From Euclidia mi (lineage: Eukaryota; Arthropoda; Insecta; Lepidoptera; Erebidae): a DNA stretch of 64,000 nt. A model generated the notes under the pieces. That model was not told where the DNA came from. It ran no database searches and saw only the letters and a program-made list of their open reading frames with translations. Positions 46,355 through 58,637 of the stretch are shown here, piece after piece (the first letter of the stretch is position 1; each line of letters opens with the position of its first letter). Where the stretch lies: contig OX123188.2 of NCBI GenBank assembly GCA_944739405.2, positions 63,879,251 through 63,943,250 of the forward strand, read 5' to 3'. The translations under genes were made by a program, and so were the position numbers.

Positions 46355-47422
46355 TAAAGGAACTATATAAACACGACCCAACAGGTTGATATTGTTGATA
46401 GTGTTGTTAATAAAACAAAGAGCTATAGCTTCCAGAATACCAGGGTGAACATTATGTTTTTAATTTCATAAGTAACACTCGTTAATGATGGTGCTTCGAA
46501 ACCGAAGTTAGAAACAGCAACTATTTTTAATCTTTATTTAAGTAACAATCTTTAAAACTGCTCTGCAAAAAGAAACTGCGATGGCTTGTTACGTGGGACG
46601 CTAAATGCCGATGAACAGTACAAAATTATCCAAGGTATGTGCAGCACTTCTATATAATATAATCAACATAAATTACCAACCTCTCTTTCTTCGGTCGTTC
46701 GCTCTAGGCAGAGCGGTCGGGGTTTCATGATGATGATACTCCAGATAATGTAGTCCTCGTGACCTCTCTCCACTTGATACGGTCTTTCGGGTTTCGGAAT
46801 CATTGGATTATGGCCGTTTGTGTCACAGTTTTTATTAGGTCTGTCCAACACGTAGGTGACCGACCGCGTGACCGCTTTCCCTCAACCTGCCCTTGGACAA
46901 CGAGTCATTCCATGGAATGTTGGCTTCGAACAGTATGTCCAAAGTTTTTCAGTATTCGTATCTGCGCAGTCAACGATAATTGAAGTATTTCCTACTCGTA
47001 CTTGTAATAAAGTGAACGTAATTATTGTCTTCATTGGTGATATGTTTTCATAAATTTCATACAATGTTTTATTATACCATAAACTACTGTAATTAATAAA
47101 TCTAGACTTAATCAATCATACTTTTGGTGGTCGAATTTATGCTTCTCGGTTGAAATTTGCCATAGTTACGAAATCTGCTCTACTCTTTTCAGGAACAACA
47201 GAATTAGCTAGTGCTGTAGAAGATGCATTCCTAATTGAACAATGCATTCCTGAAAACCTCGAGCTTAAGAAGCAACTTTATCAACAACTTGATAAGTTGG
47301 TCAATAATAATGATACCATTTTTGCCAGCTCAACAAGTACTTTCGTACCATCAAAATTTTCCGAAAATATGAAACAGAGCTCAGGTACTTAATCCCACTT
47401 TTGAATGTTAAAGGTAGGCAAG

Positions 47423-47477
47423 ATAAGACACCGCGGTTGCTTTGTGGATACCCACAAAAACAACCGCGGTGTCTTAT
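47423..47477. repeat. 17-bp perfect inverted repeat with inner arm
   Basis: ATAAGACACCGCGGTTG at 47423-47439 is mirrored at 47461-47477, with TTTGTGG/CCACAAA inside. It lies in the intron following the frameshifted exon 3 of CRYL1 copy 1. Confidence 0.92.
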
Positions 47478-50400
47478 AGGCCTTCCTCTACATCTACTCC
47501 ATACACCTCCTCGACTAGTCCCAAGTTCGGGCGATCACACTACGGCCGGGTGGCGGCGACGAGACGGCACATGAGGAGAGTTTCACTATTGGTCAATAAA
47601 AAAAAAGACTTACAATGTCACATGACCATGGAGGCTCTATTTACCTCATATCTCACCTTGATCAAATGCGCATTCAACGCAAAGTCAAACCAGAGGCTAG
47701 TTTTGATTTTGTTTATTTCTTTTGTCCCGGAAATAAGCTAAAGATTATATTTTTGGCTTAGGATAGCTTTTACAATTTCACTAAACTTTGAAGCAATGAT
47801 TTTATACTTTACAAGATAGATCCAGTTTTCATTGATATTATAGGTCATTATAACCCATCCGGTGAATCCACCTTACTACGTGCCACTTATTGAGATTGTG
47901 CCTGCTCCATGGACCAGGAAAGACGTTTGTGACAAAACCAAACAACTCATGTTAGAAATTGGCCAGGATCCAATAACTCTTACGAAGGAAATCGATGGTT
48001 TTATTTTAAACCGTATTCAGTAAGTACAGCAGCGTCATATTATATGTTTTTATTTGAAATAAATATACTTTTTATCATTTCTTCCTACTTGTTTCGTGAT
48101 GTCACCGACTAGCTACCCATACTACTTGACAAGAAACTGATTTGGAGTGATACTTCACTGCCGCTTCACTTTATTGGAGTGACGGAATAACACTGAATGT
48201 TACAAACTCCACTCAACAGAAAAGGTGACACCTAATAGTAGGTACGCTCCCCTGTTTCACTCGATGCATATGTAGGTACATGTAGGAACATTGATACATT
48301 CGCCAAAAAGTACCCCTGTACAGATTCTTGCTGGAAAGCCTACGCTTAACGTTTGCAATGCTATTTGTAATTGTATTCGTGGTACAGTCGTCGCAAGTTT
48401 TACGGAGGGATAGTTGTAAGCTGAACCACAAATTGATACCAGGTCACTTTACACAGGTTCACAATTTTGAACGAAGTTTGGCGGCTCGTTGACAGTAAGA
48501 TCGTAAGTGTAGAAGATGTCGATAAGGTGATGTCAAAAGGCCTCGGTATGAGATACGCCTTCCTTGGAGCGCTTGAAACGATACACTTGAACGCCGAAGG
48601 AATAAAAAGCTATATTGAGAGGTAACAAATAATTTATTCATGTAACTTATTTAGCATACCCGACATAAAGATACGAATTCTGGTCGGCATTTTAGATCGT
48701 TTATCGAATGAAATGAGAGAACTGAAAAATCAGAGGCTATTAATAAAATTGTGCTTTTGATCTTTTTACGCAGTTGTAACTGGTGATATTTATGTAAAAT
48801 TTTTGTGGATTCGACTCACGACGCCCGCACATTTTATTTTAATTTAACAGTTTATTGACATTTCTTATGATTTCAGATACGGTGAAAAAATTTATACAGT
48901 TACCAAATCAATGGGTGAAATACCAGTAATGTCTGAGACTGAGAACGTAAACGATATTTACGAACAAATGAATAGCTTGATACCTTTAGACAAGCTGCCC
49001 GAACGACGAGCTTGGCGAGACGCTTGCGTGATTCGACTCGCTGCACTTAAGAAGGAGATGGAAAGCAAATGCAAGGACGTTGACATTCATTAACCCGACA
49101 ATGAGACAATGTTAGTTTGTTCCTTTAAGTGTTTAGGCCGGTGACATGTGACGTTCGTACACCTGTGTGTTAAACGACACTCAAGAGGTTAAAAACAAGG
49201 AATACTATTTTAATGTCCTCTAATTTCCGTCTGCTTTGAGAACAACGAAATATTACGAAATGTTAATTGATTGCCATTGTTAATTTATTGTGATGAAAAA
49301 GTAGAAAATATCTGCATTGTATTGATTGTTTTTGTGTTTTATGAATATTATGCTGTTCAAATAAGTAATGATTTCTTCAGTTAACTTTAACTGCCATACT
49401 TACCAACTCATAAATAACGACGAAGTACAAGGTATCTACATACTTAACAGATGAAAACGGCTCATTCTAATATCCCAAATCATTTACTTAGCTGGTATCA
49501 CAAATCAAAATCTAAGATAAGTAAATGCCGGGCCAAAAGTTTAAAATCCGTATACATATCCAGTACATTATGTAAACAATAAGTTATCTTCCATTTTCAT
49601 AGTTTTCAAACGAATAAGATAATCGAACCCGAGACCCACTAGCCGCCGTCGCATAAATCACCGCTGGCCTGTCGAGGCACTTATAATTTTTTGTACATAA
49701 AAACAAAAAAGGTATTGATCATAAAACGCCTTAATTCAAACGTTGTGACTTATAATAAGTAATTTAAAAAGTGATAACTGTACAAATTATGTAATGCCGA
49801 AGGTTATGACCTGTCTTAAAATTATAATTGGTTATATTTATTCTTTACACTGATAACCTCTTGCATATTCAAACAATTGAGTAAAATTACATTAATGTAA
49901 ACTGAGAATACTCATTTTTTTATTTTAATACAATCATCGTCATCAAGACTTATTTCATTTTAATCATAATGGCCTTAGACAAGAAACTTAGGTAGGTATA
50001 TGGTACACACACGTTTACGAACCAGTTCAGTGTTGTGTTGTATCAAGACTCTTATCTGAATTGACTGACAGTTATACAGAATGAAACAAACGTTTCATTT
50101 AAATACAATCAATATTTGCATATAAATAATATTTACTGTGTTTCTATGTAATGTATTTCTTTTTCTTTAGATGTGGTACTGCAGTAGGTTTATTTTAATT
50201 AAATATGGAAGTCAAAAGAATACGATAATGTTAAAATCTATATATTTTATAGCGAAATTAAAATAATCTGATCAATGGTTTTGCGATAGAGATACCTAGT
50301 TAATCACACAACCAATTTTTATTCATATTCAATAAACCGATTACCACACTAAAGCCGTTCTTGCAGATATATAGGTACATTGCTTTTTAGTAAGGTGTCT

Positions 50401-50644
50401 TGAAATCATGTCGATATGAGTTCAATGACCAATACACAGCAAATGGTACCTAAAATCCTCATTACGACAATGAACGTTTATTTTAAATGTAAATGAGTAT
50501 TGAGAACACTAACTTTATGTTGTACAAAATTAGTTGTTATAATTTATTTAAACCGGTGCCGCACCGGCGCGCGGCGTAAAGGACCAAATAAATGTTGCTT
50601 GCTTGTTGGTTCAATTATACCGTTGTAGATCTACATAAGTATAT

Positions 50645-50825
50645 GATCATTATTGTCCAAGCGTTATCCAGATTGCATCCAAGCTATTTCGTTTTGGAGC
50701 GCGAGTGCCGCTTAATGGTCTAACCGGATTTGACGGCATATTTGCTTTTCCACAGTGTGACTGTCGTTTGACCTCCGTATTCCAAAAGGATAGCGATATT
50801 CCATGACTTAGACCAATGTGAGTAT
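50645..50825 (-). mobile_element. SINE-B, 3' part, minus strand
   Basis: The minus strand shows CATGGAATATCGCTATCCTT, ACGACAGTCACACTGTGGAA, GGTTAGACCATTAAGCGGCA and GGATAACGCTTGGAC, in the same order as in 44700-44830. Confidence 0.75.
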
Positions 50826-50839
50826 TCAAGGCGACTACC

Positions 50840-51157
50840 AAGGCTTGTAGTTTTTACTATGGGTACTAGATAATGGATAAACATATATACAATATTTTAA
50901 ATACATACATAATAATATTATACATAGAAACACCCAGACCAAGACAAACATCCATGTTCATGCACCCAAATGTTTGAATTGAGCGGGAATCGAATTCGCG
51001 ACTTTTGGCGTAGCAGTCGCTTACACACCCGCTGTGCCAACCGGTCGTCTAAATAAAATTTGATGTAATTGCACCATTCGCTAATCTTTGTAGGTAAACA
51101 AAGCATCTTAGTATATATGTATGTTTATCCATTATCTAGTACCCATAGTACAAGCTT
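50840..51157 (-). mobile_element. tRNA-like SINE flanked by inverted repeats
   Basis: CTACTATGGGTACTAGATAATGG-type sequence at about 50855-50880 is mirrored at 51122-51150 (GTTTATCCATTATCTAGTAC). Between them, the minus strand carries an A-box-like TTGGCACAGCGGGTGTG and a B-box-like GAATTCGATTCCCGC, so this is a pol III-type SINE head. Confidence 0.65.
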
Positions 51158-51649
51158 CTGCTTAGTTTGGGACTAGATGGTGTTGTGTGAATGTAGTGGA
51201 ATATTATTATTATTATTATATCTTATTCATCGATCTTGTCACAATATATTGCTCGGCTCTACCAGGCCAGTGGTTTCGGCGATTCCTGGAGGCCGCAGAA
51301 GAAAGTATGTCTCGTAGTTTGTTTTCATTCTATATTCCTATAGAACTATCGATGACTCAGTTAAATAGTTTTTTTTTTTAATATAAGTTAAACACTTTTA
51401 AATCGATTACCTACCGTTTACAATTAATTAGACGCAACGAGAGTTTTTACGCAGATTTGTCTTCGGCGATGTCAAAATCATCGAGGCACACGGGTCAATG
51501 GACCATGATTTATTGTGCGTGTTGTTTGTAAATTAATATCTAGGTCAGTAGAGCACTATGTACTTAATTTTACTCTGCAACGCATCATCTCCGTGGAATA
51601 TACATATGTGTGTTTATTTTTCATATTGTTTCTGGATGGCCGATGGAGG

Positions 51650-51875
51650 ACACGGAAGGCGGCATTGGTTGAATAGCTGTCCCGTCACTATTTTGCACTG
51701 TTTTGTTGTCCAGTACTATGGGTCGATTCCCACACAACGCTTTGTACGATGTAAAAATATGATTTCGAATGTAGGTGTTCTATAAGTCTGATGTTTGTAT
51801 GTTTGCATGTCTCCGGAATACAGAATGTCTTCCTAGTGCTGTCGTAATTTTAAAATAATAAAGGGTAATAATAAT
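51650..51875 (+). mobile_element. Diverged SINE-C copy
   Basis: B-box-like GGGTCGATTCCCACACAA, then TGTTTGCATGTCTCC and ACAGAATGTCTTCCTAGTGC, ending in AATAATAAAGGGTAATAATA. It follows the layout of 34437-34665 with many changes. Confidence 0.65.
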
Positions 51876-51887
51876 ATACAGGTGTAA

Positions 51888-52254
51888 AAAGACCCTTAAC
51901 GAAAACTGAAACCCAGTATTATACCAATCATTACGAAAATTTTTTACTTCGGCACCATACCTGGGAAATTACTGGTTCAGGAGATATTGAGGCTCAAAGT
52001 TACTATGGAAGTTTTGTAGCACAAAATCGATGCAATTACCGTGCCAACCTGTTCTATGGATGTCGTATGCACCCATGGATAAATAAGTATTTCGAAAATT
52101 GTACGCGCACTATTTTAATTGCGGCTTAGAATTAGTGATTATTTGAAGAAAAAAAAACATTTCCCAAGTTTTATTTTTGCTTAGTATGACTTGGCATGAT
52201 GTCCAAAACAAGTAGACTTCGGCTTGGTGGTGCGTCTTGAGACACCCTGTATAA
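51888..52254. mobile_element. Element with TACAGGGTGT-type inverted ends
   Basis: Left end ATACAGGTGTAAAAAGACCC; right end mirrors TACAGGGTGTCTCAAGACGC. It contains AGTATGACTTGGCATGATGT and AGTAGACTTCGGCTTGGTGG. Two relatives lie in the foldback at the right of the window (61991-62180 minus, 62668-62893 plus). No coding content. Confidence 0.7.
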
Positions 52255-52885
52255 GCCATTTCACTGTATGTTATGCATTAACGGCATGTTTGCTGCCGAC
52301 GATTCATAACTACAGCTGGGGCTTGCAAAGATGCATTGACCTTTCTTATTATTTAGAAAAAAAATATTATGCAATGCAAGTAATATACTAATAATGCGAG
52401 GAGCGACATAATAATGGATTAAAGCCGGTACGACGTTAGGTATATTTGTTTGTTGTAGTAAGTATAATTTCTTTTGTTACTATGAAACGCGACTACACTT
52501 TGCTAATTAGAATTTGTGATATCTCCTAAAAGTACATTATGGTATTTGTTTTTAGATTGTATTGTTGATATAGTTTTATCCTGCTGTTAAATAAACGTTT
52601 CAACAAAAGCTTGCCCTCTCATTTAAAGAAATCGTTAGGATTCTTCCAGGGTTAAATAGATAAGGAAACACAATGCTCTATTATCCTTCATTCTGGGAAT
52701 TACTTCTATCCAAAGAATAGTATCTCTAAAGCAAGTCCACTAGCGTTCTTATTATGAGCAAAAGGAATAGACGACCTTCAATTAGTAACGATAACTAGTT
52801 TCGTAGTGTTTTAAGTATCGGTCGTCGCGTGCCTGTGTCATTCACGAGCCGTGTATCGTGTTGCGAAGACTTGGCACTGCGCGCA

Positions 52886-54798
52886 ATGGCTTCCGCTAGA
52901 ACTGAAAAAGTCGGCATCGTTGGCAGGTAAGATTTTTAGATTATTTTTTACGTTTTGGTTTAAACTTTTTTGAGTAAGGACTAGTGGTTTTGAATTGAGA
53001 ATGTTTAGAAAACTAAGGGATTTAAACTGGAATACTAGCGGTGATTAAAAGTTTATTTGTTCGATTCTTTTGAATAGTGTGTAACAGATACCTTATTTTA
53101 TTGAATAAATGCCGGCTTATAATCAACTAATCTTGACCAGCGGCTTCTTCTAAGACCTCCCTCAGTAATCACTCTATCTATTAGTGAAAACCGTACAAAC
53201 ATACTAAATCCTAAACGTGACATTTTCTTACTCTCTTGTTGTGTAGTAGGTAGGTATGTACTTACCTACTGGGAAATATTTCTTAATTTTTTATTAGTGT
53301 TTCCCAAGGAGTACGAGAAGATATTTATATTATTTGTAACTCAATTACTATATCAAAGTCTAAATCGTCGTTATTTGCCAAAACAATAATAAAACTTTCT
53401 TTCGTCAACTTTCTATACATGTTAGACACCCAGAACAGCTCGCAGTACTATCATAAACTTGTTTTCATCAACATTTGCACAACAGAACATCAGTGGTTTG
53501 ATAATAAATCGGGCAGGTCGGGGCCGTGAACCCGTGTTTTATTATCTTGTAGTAGCGATTGTGAGTCAGTAGGTAATGCAGGTTGTCGATACAATTCATA
53601 CTAATACTATAAATGCGAAAGTGGTTTTTGTTAGTCTTTCACGTCTCAACGGATAGGTCAAAGAGATAGTTAAGAGGCTAGAGAATGACATAGGCTACTT
53701 TTTATTGCAATCAACGACTCTCAGGCGGGCGAAGCCGCTGGCGAAGTCATGTCTACCTAGAAAGGCAAAGACGCTTCACCTCAATCCGTAAATAGGTATG
53801 TAATCTTAATATATAAAATCCTTGCGTTACTGACTGACTGACAGATACGCTACAGCCGAAACTTTTGGGCGCAGGAAGCTGAAATTTGGCATGTATGTTC
53901 CTTGGGGACCGTAGGGGTGCACTAAGAAGGGATTTCCCGAAATTCCCACGGGATCGGCCAAAACGGGTAAATTAAAAAAAAATGCAGGCGTAGCTGCTGG
54001 CGTCCTCGAGTAATCTAATAAAGTACATACATATAAACCAAGGAAACTGGAAAACATTGAAAACAACAGTTCCTTGTTATGATAACAGCACAGTGTTCGT
54101 AAATCAATCACATTGACATGTACCTATAAAAAAATTGTGATCGTGAAACGTTTATTATTGATAACATCATATACAAGTTCAAGTAGAGGTTAATTTGTAC
54201 GTCACAGTTATCGTATGGTATGACGTTCAAGTGTTTAAAATAAAATTGAGACGAGACTTTCATATCATAACAAATGAAAAAGCATAGGTACCTACCTATC
54301 AAGATAGGCGTTCAATCAACTTGCTTAGGCTAATCGACAGGCCCATCTAACGAGTAGGTACAAAATATACTTGTTACGTACCTAAATTTGAACTGTGGCT
54401 GAACTATTTCGTTCAAGTATGCCAAAGAAAAGTTCTGAGAGTGTAAGACGATCAAAGAGGCTTTACAAAATGTATGGTATTTCAGTGAAATATTAGGAAT
54501 GTTTGTGTTCTAGTTGTCTAGTAATAATACAATTCAGCTCAACCTCTACACCTACTACGGTATCTAGAGTAAGAACATAAATAAATACTCGATTATTTTT
54601 TTATTTCCAGCGGCCTGATCGGTAGATCATGGGCCATGTTGTTCGCGTCAGTGGGGTACCAGGTGACAGTGTACGATATTGTACCGCAGCAAGTTACCGA
54701 CGCGCTCGCCGACATCAAGGTGCAGCTCAAAACCCTCGAGAAAGAGGGTCTGCTGCGAGGCAAGCTGAATGCGGACCAGCAGTACCAGTGCATCAAAG
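52886..54798 (+). CDS. CRYL1-like gene copy 2 (L-gulonate 3-dehydrogenase), first two exons
   Basis: Exons 52886-52926 and 54611-54798 join in phase (2+1 bases make a Ser) to give the first 76 codons; the second ends in phase 1 at a GTAAAT donor. The ATG at 52886 is the only one in frame and gives MASARTEKVGIVGSGLIGRS, with the NAD-binding GxGxxG at residues 13-18, followed by a beta-strand ending VYDI at the position where NAD enzymes carry an acidic residue. CRYL1 enzymes are about 320 residues, so about three quarters is missing. I find none of exons 3-6 up to 64000, where intron 2 is filled with nested transposons; they should lie beyond. This is the intact paralogue of 45641-49093. Confidence 0.9.
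53803..54010 (+). mobile_element. Helitron-like repeat in intron 1 of CRYL1 copy 2
   Basis: TCTTAATATATAAAATCCTT preceded by A, then CTGACTGACTGACAGATACG, GCGCAGGAAGCTGAAATTTG, AAGGGATTTCCCGAAATTCC and CACGGGATCGGCC. It is longer at the 3' side than its twin at 31624. No CTAG end is evident. Confidence 0.6.
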
Positions 54799-55053
54799 GT
54801 AAATTGAATTGTCAAGGTAGATCATATGAATACAATACTCGTTTGATTGAGGAAAACTGCGGTCAGTGCACCTACGCTGCAAATTGCACCGCGTTCGAGA
54901 TAAGTGAAAGTAGAAAATAGGGTTTTCTCCTCAGTGCAATAGAGTGGACATTTTTTTTTGTTTCTAACTCACGTTACATCAGCTTCTATTGTACAGCAGA
55001 TAGGTAGGTACCTATATTGACTTATATTCACATTATATTAGCATAATACCTAA

Positions 55054-55275
55054 TACTACTAGTCGACCAAGCCAACTAGACGAATGTCAACGTGACAAAA
55101 TTCAACATAATTCAACAATTATAATCCAGAAATTATTTATCGTAACGTGCGAACGCGGCGTGTGAACGTACAATGCGCCTGCAATGGGTACTAGGAATTT
55201 CTGGATTATAATTATTGAATTATGTTGAATTTTGTCACGTTGACATTCGTCTAGTGGCTTGGTCGACTAGTAGTA
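55054..55275. mobile_element. Foldback element with about 78-bp arms
   Basis: From TACTACTAGTCGACCAAGCC (55054) through AACGTGACAAAATTCAACAT and ATTATAATCCAGAAATT, the arm is mirrored by 55198-55275 with only a few differences. The spacer of about 65 bases contains CGTGCGAACGCGGCGTGTGA. The layout fits a hairpin MITE; the family is unknown. Confidence 0.9.
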
Positions 55276-55287
55276 GATATACCTACT

Positions 55288-55695
55288 GTGTGCCGTGTGG
55301 TTGACGGCATAGAATACAAGTGTCACCACCCCCTATCTTCCCGTGGGTGTCGTAAGAGGCGACTAAGGGATAACACGATGCAAATACCATCTTTGCGTAG
55401 AGACGGAAAACTCGACATCAAACCCTATACGACTGCCTCGTTGGTCTCGCGGCATAAACGTGCGCGTGAGATCGGGAGGTCCCGGGTTCGATTCCTGAGT
55501 CGGGCAGTGTTATTGGGTTTTTCTGTCACGAAATTCTCAGTAGCAGCGCGGAGTCTGGAAATGTGCCCGGTACGGCAATAGGCTCGCCCCTTATTACGTG
55601 GGACTAAAGTATATTTGGCGAAAAGTGGGTGTAGAAATACACCTCTGCCTACCCCTTCGGGGATAAAAGGCGTGACGATATGTATGTATGTATGT
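55288..55695 (+). mobile_element. SINE-A, head type 2 with 5' leader, full length
   Basis: Leader GTGCCGTGTGGTTGACGGCA, head CCTCGTTGGTCTCGCGGCAT, B box GGTTCGATTCC, body ACGTGGGACTAAAGTATATT, tail CACCTCTGCCTACCCCTTCG then GGCGTGACGATATG and a (TATG)n run. Confidence 0.92.
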
Positions 55696-56149
55696 GTATG
55701 TATATACCTACTCAACAATACCAACTTGCCAGATACAAGTATGTTTTATGTACCAGAACAAATAACATTAAAGACAAAAAAAATATAATAAATTAACAAT
55801 TTACATAGATTATACGGCCCTTTAAATACTTGCGTCCTACACTTTGAATACATACTTACGTCGATAGTAGGTAGTCGCTATTGGCAACACTCGAATGTAC
55901 AAAACACTGTTTTCAAGGTTGTATTCGTAAACCTTGACTCTTATGAGCTCTACATTGGCATGTACGTATGAACGAGCAAATTACAGTTACCTACTTACCT
56001 CGCAATGACAACAATCACTTGATAACTTCTGACTTACTGTAAATTACGTTTAGGAATATTTCTAATTTAATACCTACTTACTATAATTATTCGTAAATTT
56101 AATGTAGTACGAGTCACAAATAAGTCCTGTGCGACATTGAATTTTTTTT

Positions 56150-56465
56150 TTATGGTAATAGGCGGTAAACGAGCAGACGGATTGCCTGATGGTAAGCAAT
56201 TACCGTCGCCCATGGACATGGACACAAGCAACACCACAGGAGTCACAAGTGCGTTGCCGCCCCTTTGGGTTGGTAAAAGGGATAGGATGAGGAGTGGGAT
56301 GAGGGAGAAGGAATAGGGGATAGGGCATCCGGCACTCTCACTCACCGAACGAAACGCAACAGTTTAGGTACTGTTACTTTACGTCGATTTTCTGTGAGAG
56401 GGTAGTACTTCCCCGGTCGAGCCGGCCCATTCATGCTGAAATCAGCAAGGCTCTACTACCTGAAA
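56150..56465 (+). mobile_element. Interspersed repeat related to the 61-bp minisatellite
   Basis: TAATAGGCGGTAAACGAGCA, CTGATGGTAAGCAATTACCG, CGTTGCCGCCCCTTTGG, CGGCACTCTCACTCACCGA, CTTTACGTCGATTTTCTG and CAAGGCTCTACTACC. From general knowledge, the first half is a very common lepidopteran repeat, probably a LINE 3' end. The second half has the words that make up the tandem array at 1990-2410. Confidence 0.75.
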
Positions 56466-56789
56466 AACTAACTAAAATGTAGTGGTCGTTTTATTGACAT
56501 TGGTTAATTCCGAATTTACACAATTTATTCATCTTCAATTAAAGTGAAAGTAGTAAAAGTCACTAGCGTGATGCTATCCAGATTTTACATACTACGTTTC
56601 TTGGGCAGTGTCACTATCCTGGTTTCGAGTTTTACTAAGTGTAGCCCAAGTTTTTAATGTATCTCGTATCATTTGTTACCATTTATATAGGTAGGTAGCT
56701 TCGTAGATCACTATATTTTAGTTAACACTCGGTGTGACTAGTGGTGTAGGGAGACACTTAGATATTGGGTAACTGAGAGATTTTAAAAA

Positions 56790-57190
56790 AAAGCAGCGAT
56801 ACACCGACGGACTTACTGCTACGCAGAGGATCTCTGGTTCGAATCTTCCAATATCGTTCTCGAAGGAAATGAGAAGCCTGCCACCTTACCCTTCTCATAG
56901 TGAGAAGAGGCCCGTGCCCAGCAGTGGGACAGTTTATATACAGGGCGATGATGAGAGATTTTCAAAGTTATGGTGTATTAAATTGCTAAGTTGTGCCGCA
57001 GTCTTTGCTGTAGCCGGCTTTCATTAAGGTCTTTGACAGTCATTATGGGGAGTCAGTATCTACCCTCAAAGTGATACAGGTGTAAACTATATAATATCGT
57101 TTTCCCTTCGGGATGCGGATGTCATGTAAAAAAGCTGATATTCTATGTCTGGTAAGACTAGTAAGCAGACCCTTTTAGGAGTTTCTTGCC
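56790..57190 (+). mobile_element. SINE-B, diverged
   Basis: B-box-like TGGTTCGAATC near 56837, an insert with CTTACCCTTCTCATAGTGAG and GGCCCGTGCCCAGCAG near 56885 (as at 3890), then AAGGTCTTTGACAGTCATTA, ATCGTTTTCCCTTCGGGATG and GTAAGACTAGTAAGCAGACC. Confidence 0.65.
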
Positions 57191-58637
57191 TGATTCTTCT
57201 CTCGAGGCTCTACTTTCTGAACAGGCATTTATTTTTCAATGCTCAATTAAGTTACTTTTTTATTTCCATTTATATGACCTTCGGACGTAGTATTCTCTAT
57301 TATCTATAACATGCACCATTACATCATGTGCATTCTTTATCATGTTTTTCAGTGCAGTGAATGTTAATTAGAGCTACCTATTAGGGGTCGCAATATCGGC
57401 CCATTTTCTCAATATCGGTATTTTCGATATTCAACATTTTGTAATTCCGGAATTCGATATTTTCGATATTTCCGATACTAGAAATCAGACGAATGAAAAG
57501 TCAAGAAATATTGAAAATAGGGTCTAAAAATTAAATTAAAAATAAATATTGAGATCAAATAAGTAAATTTTAATATATTTTTAATAATTATTTTAATTTT
57601 AATAACACGCAAAGTAAACTCTTGCTCAAGACTCGAACTTATGAGGCGAGGAAGCGGAATGTCATAATTATGCGTAGACGTCTTCGACGGATGGAAGAAA
57701 CCTAAACCGTAAGATCCGAAAGCTGGTGCGACGTGACCTCCGATGTTTCAATACGTTTCAATTACGGCTGCGATTGAACAGAATCGAGGCACCAAAGTCT
57801 TCGCTCGCCAGCTTGGTAGAATTCATCTGTCGAAACTCAATACTGCGGATGGCCGAAAACCGTAACCTGCAAGTTCGAGATTCGCGCTGAAATTGAGTTT
57901 CCACAAGGACTTATACGCATCACGGATGCCTAAACCCACGAGACCCGGCGATGACCACAGAGCCCAACTCACGCGCCATTACACGGAAGACTTCCCTGAT
58001 GACAAACAGAGTGAGGTAAGAGTGGCTCTCAAGCAGCTTAAGAACAACAAGTTTCTAGGGGATGACGGAATCACCACAGAGCTCTTAAAAGCAGGTGGGA
58101 CAGCAGTTCTGAAAGAGCTGGAGCCTTTTTAATTCCGTTTACCACCAAGTCCTAACACATCAGGCGTGGACGAAGAGTGCGGTGGTTCTGTTTTTCAAAA
58201 AAGGTGACAAAATAAAAACTTTAAAAACTTGCTGAAACTTTACTCCTCCTGACCACTCCTGAGCCACGTCTACAAGTTGTTCTCGAGAGTCCTAACAAAC
58301 CGCCTCGCCAGAAAACTCGACGATTTCCAGCCACCGGAACAAACCGGGTTTCGAAAAGGCTACAGCATCGTAGACCACATCCATACTGTTCGGCAGATTG
58401 TACAGAAGACCAACGAGCGTAACGAAACGAAACCACGAAAGCCTTCGAGTCCATCGAAACCTGGGCGGTTTCGTATCGATTGGCGCTACATCGAGGTGTT
58501 GAGATGCTTGACACGGCCACTTTGACCGTCCAACTCCAGGAAAGTAAAACCAGCCTCATCGAGTTGCGAAGAGGGGTGAGGCAGGAGGATGTAATATCCC
58601 CTAAGCTCTTCACCAACGCACTCGAAGACGTCTTTAA

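Larger units (their letters stand above)
45641..49093 (+). pseudogene. CRYL1-like gene copy 1 (lambda-crystallin/L-gulonate 3-dehydrogenase), decaying
   Basis: Exons recognised: ending 45685 (KIAIIGS Rossmann start, no in-frame ATG), a damaged exon 2 remnant about 46540-46635 (LLRGTLNADEQYKIIQG), 47193-47384, 47844-48019, 48457-48621 and 48877-49093 (stop TAA). CRYL1 is an NAD-dependent hydroxyacyl-CoA dehydrogenase family enzyme that oxidises L-gulonate in the uronate pathway. Exons 4-6 are clean, with HPVNPPYYVPLIEIVPAPWT, GLGMRYAFLG and a WRDACVIRLAAL ending. But the exon 2 part coding for the nucleotide-binding helix is absent, the surviving end is out of frame with its own upstream part, and exon 3 is 2 bases short before its donor. 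It is probably a pseudogene; an assembly error is the alternative. Copy 2 starts 3.8 kb downstream. Confidence 0.8.
49094..52885. other. Intergenic stretch between the two CRYL1 copies
   Basis: AT-rich, with a tRNA-like SINE scrap near 49618-49680 (minus, AATCGAACCCGAGACC), SINE pieces at 50645, 50840 and 51650, and an inverted-end element at 51888. No gene is seen. Confidence 0.6.
54799..57287. other. Start of intron 2 of CRYL1 copy 2
   Basis: Presumed intron of the second CRYL1 copy. It contains a long foldback (55054-55275), a SINE-A (55288-55690), an interspersed repeat (56150-56465) and a SINE-B (56790-57190). No exon is found. Confidence 0.6.
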
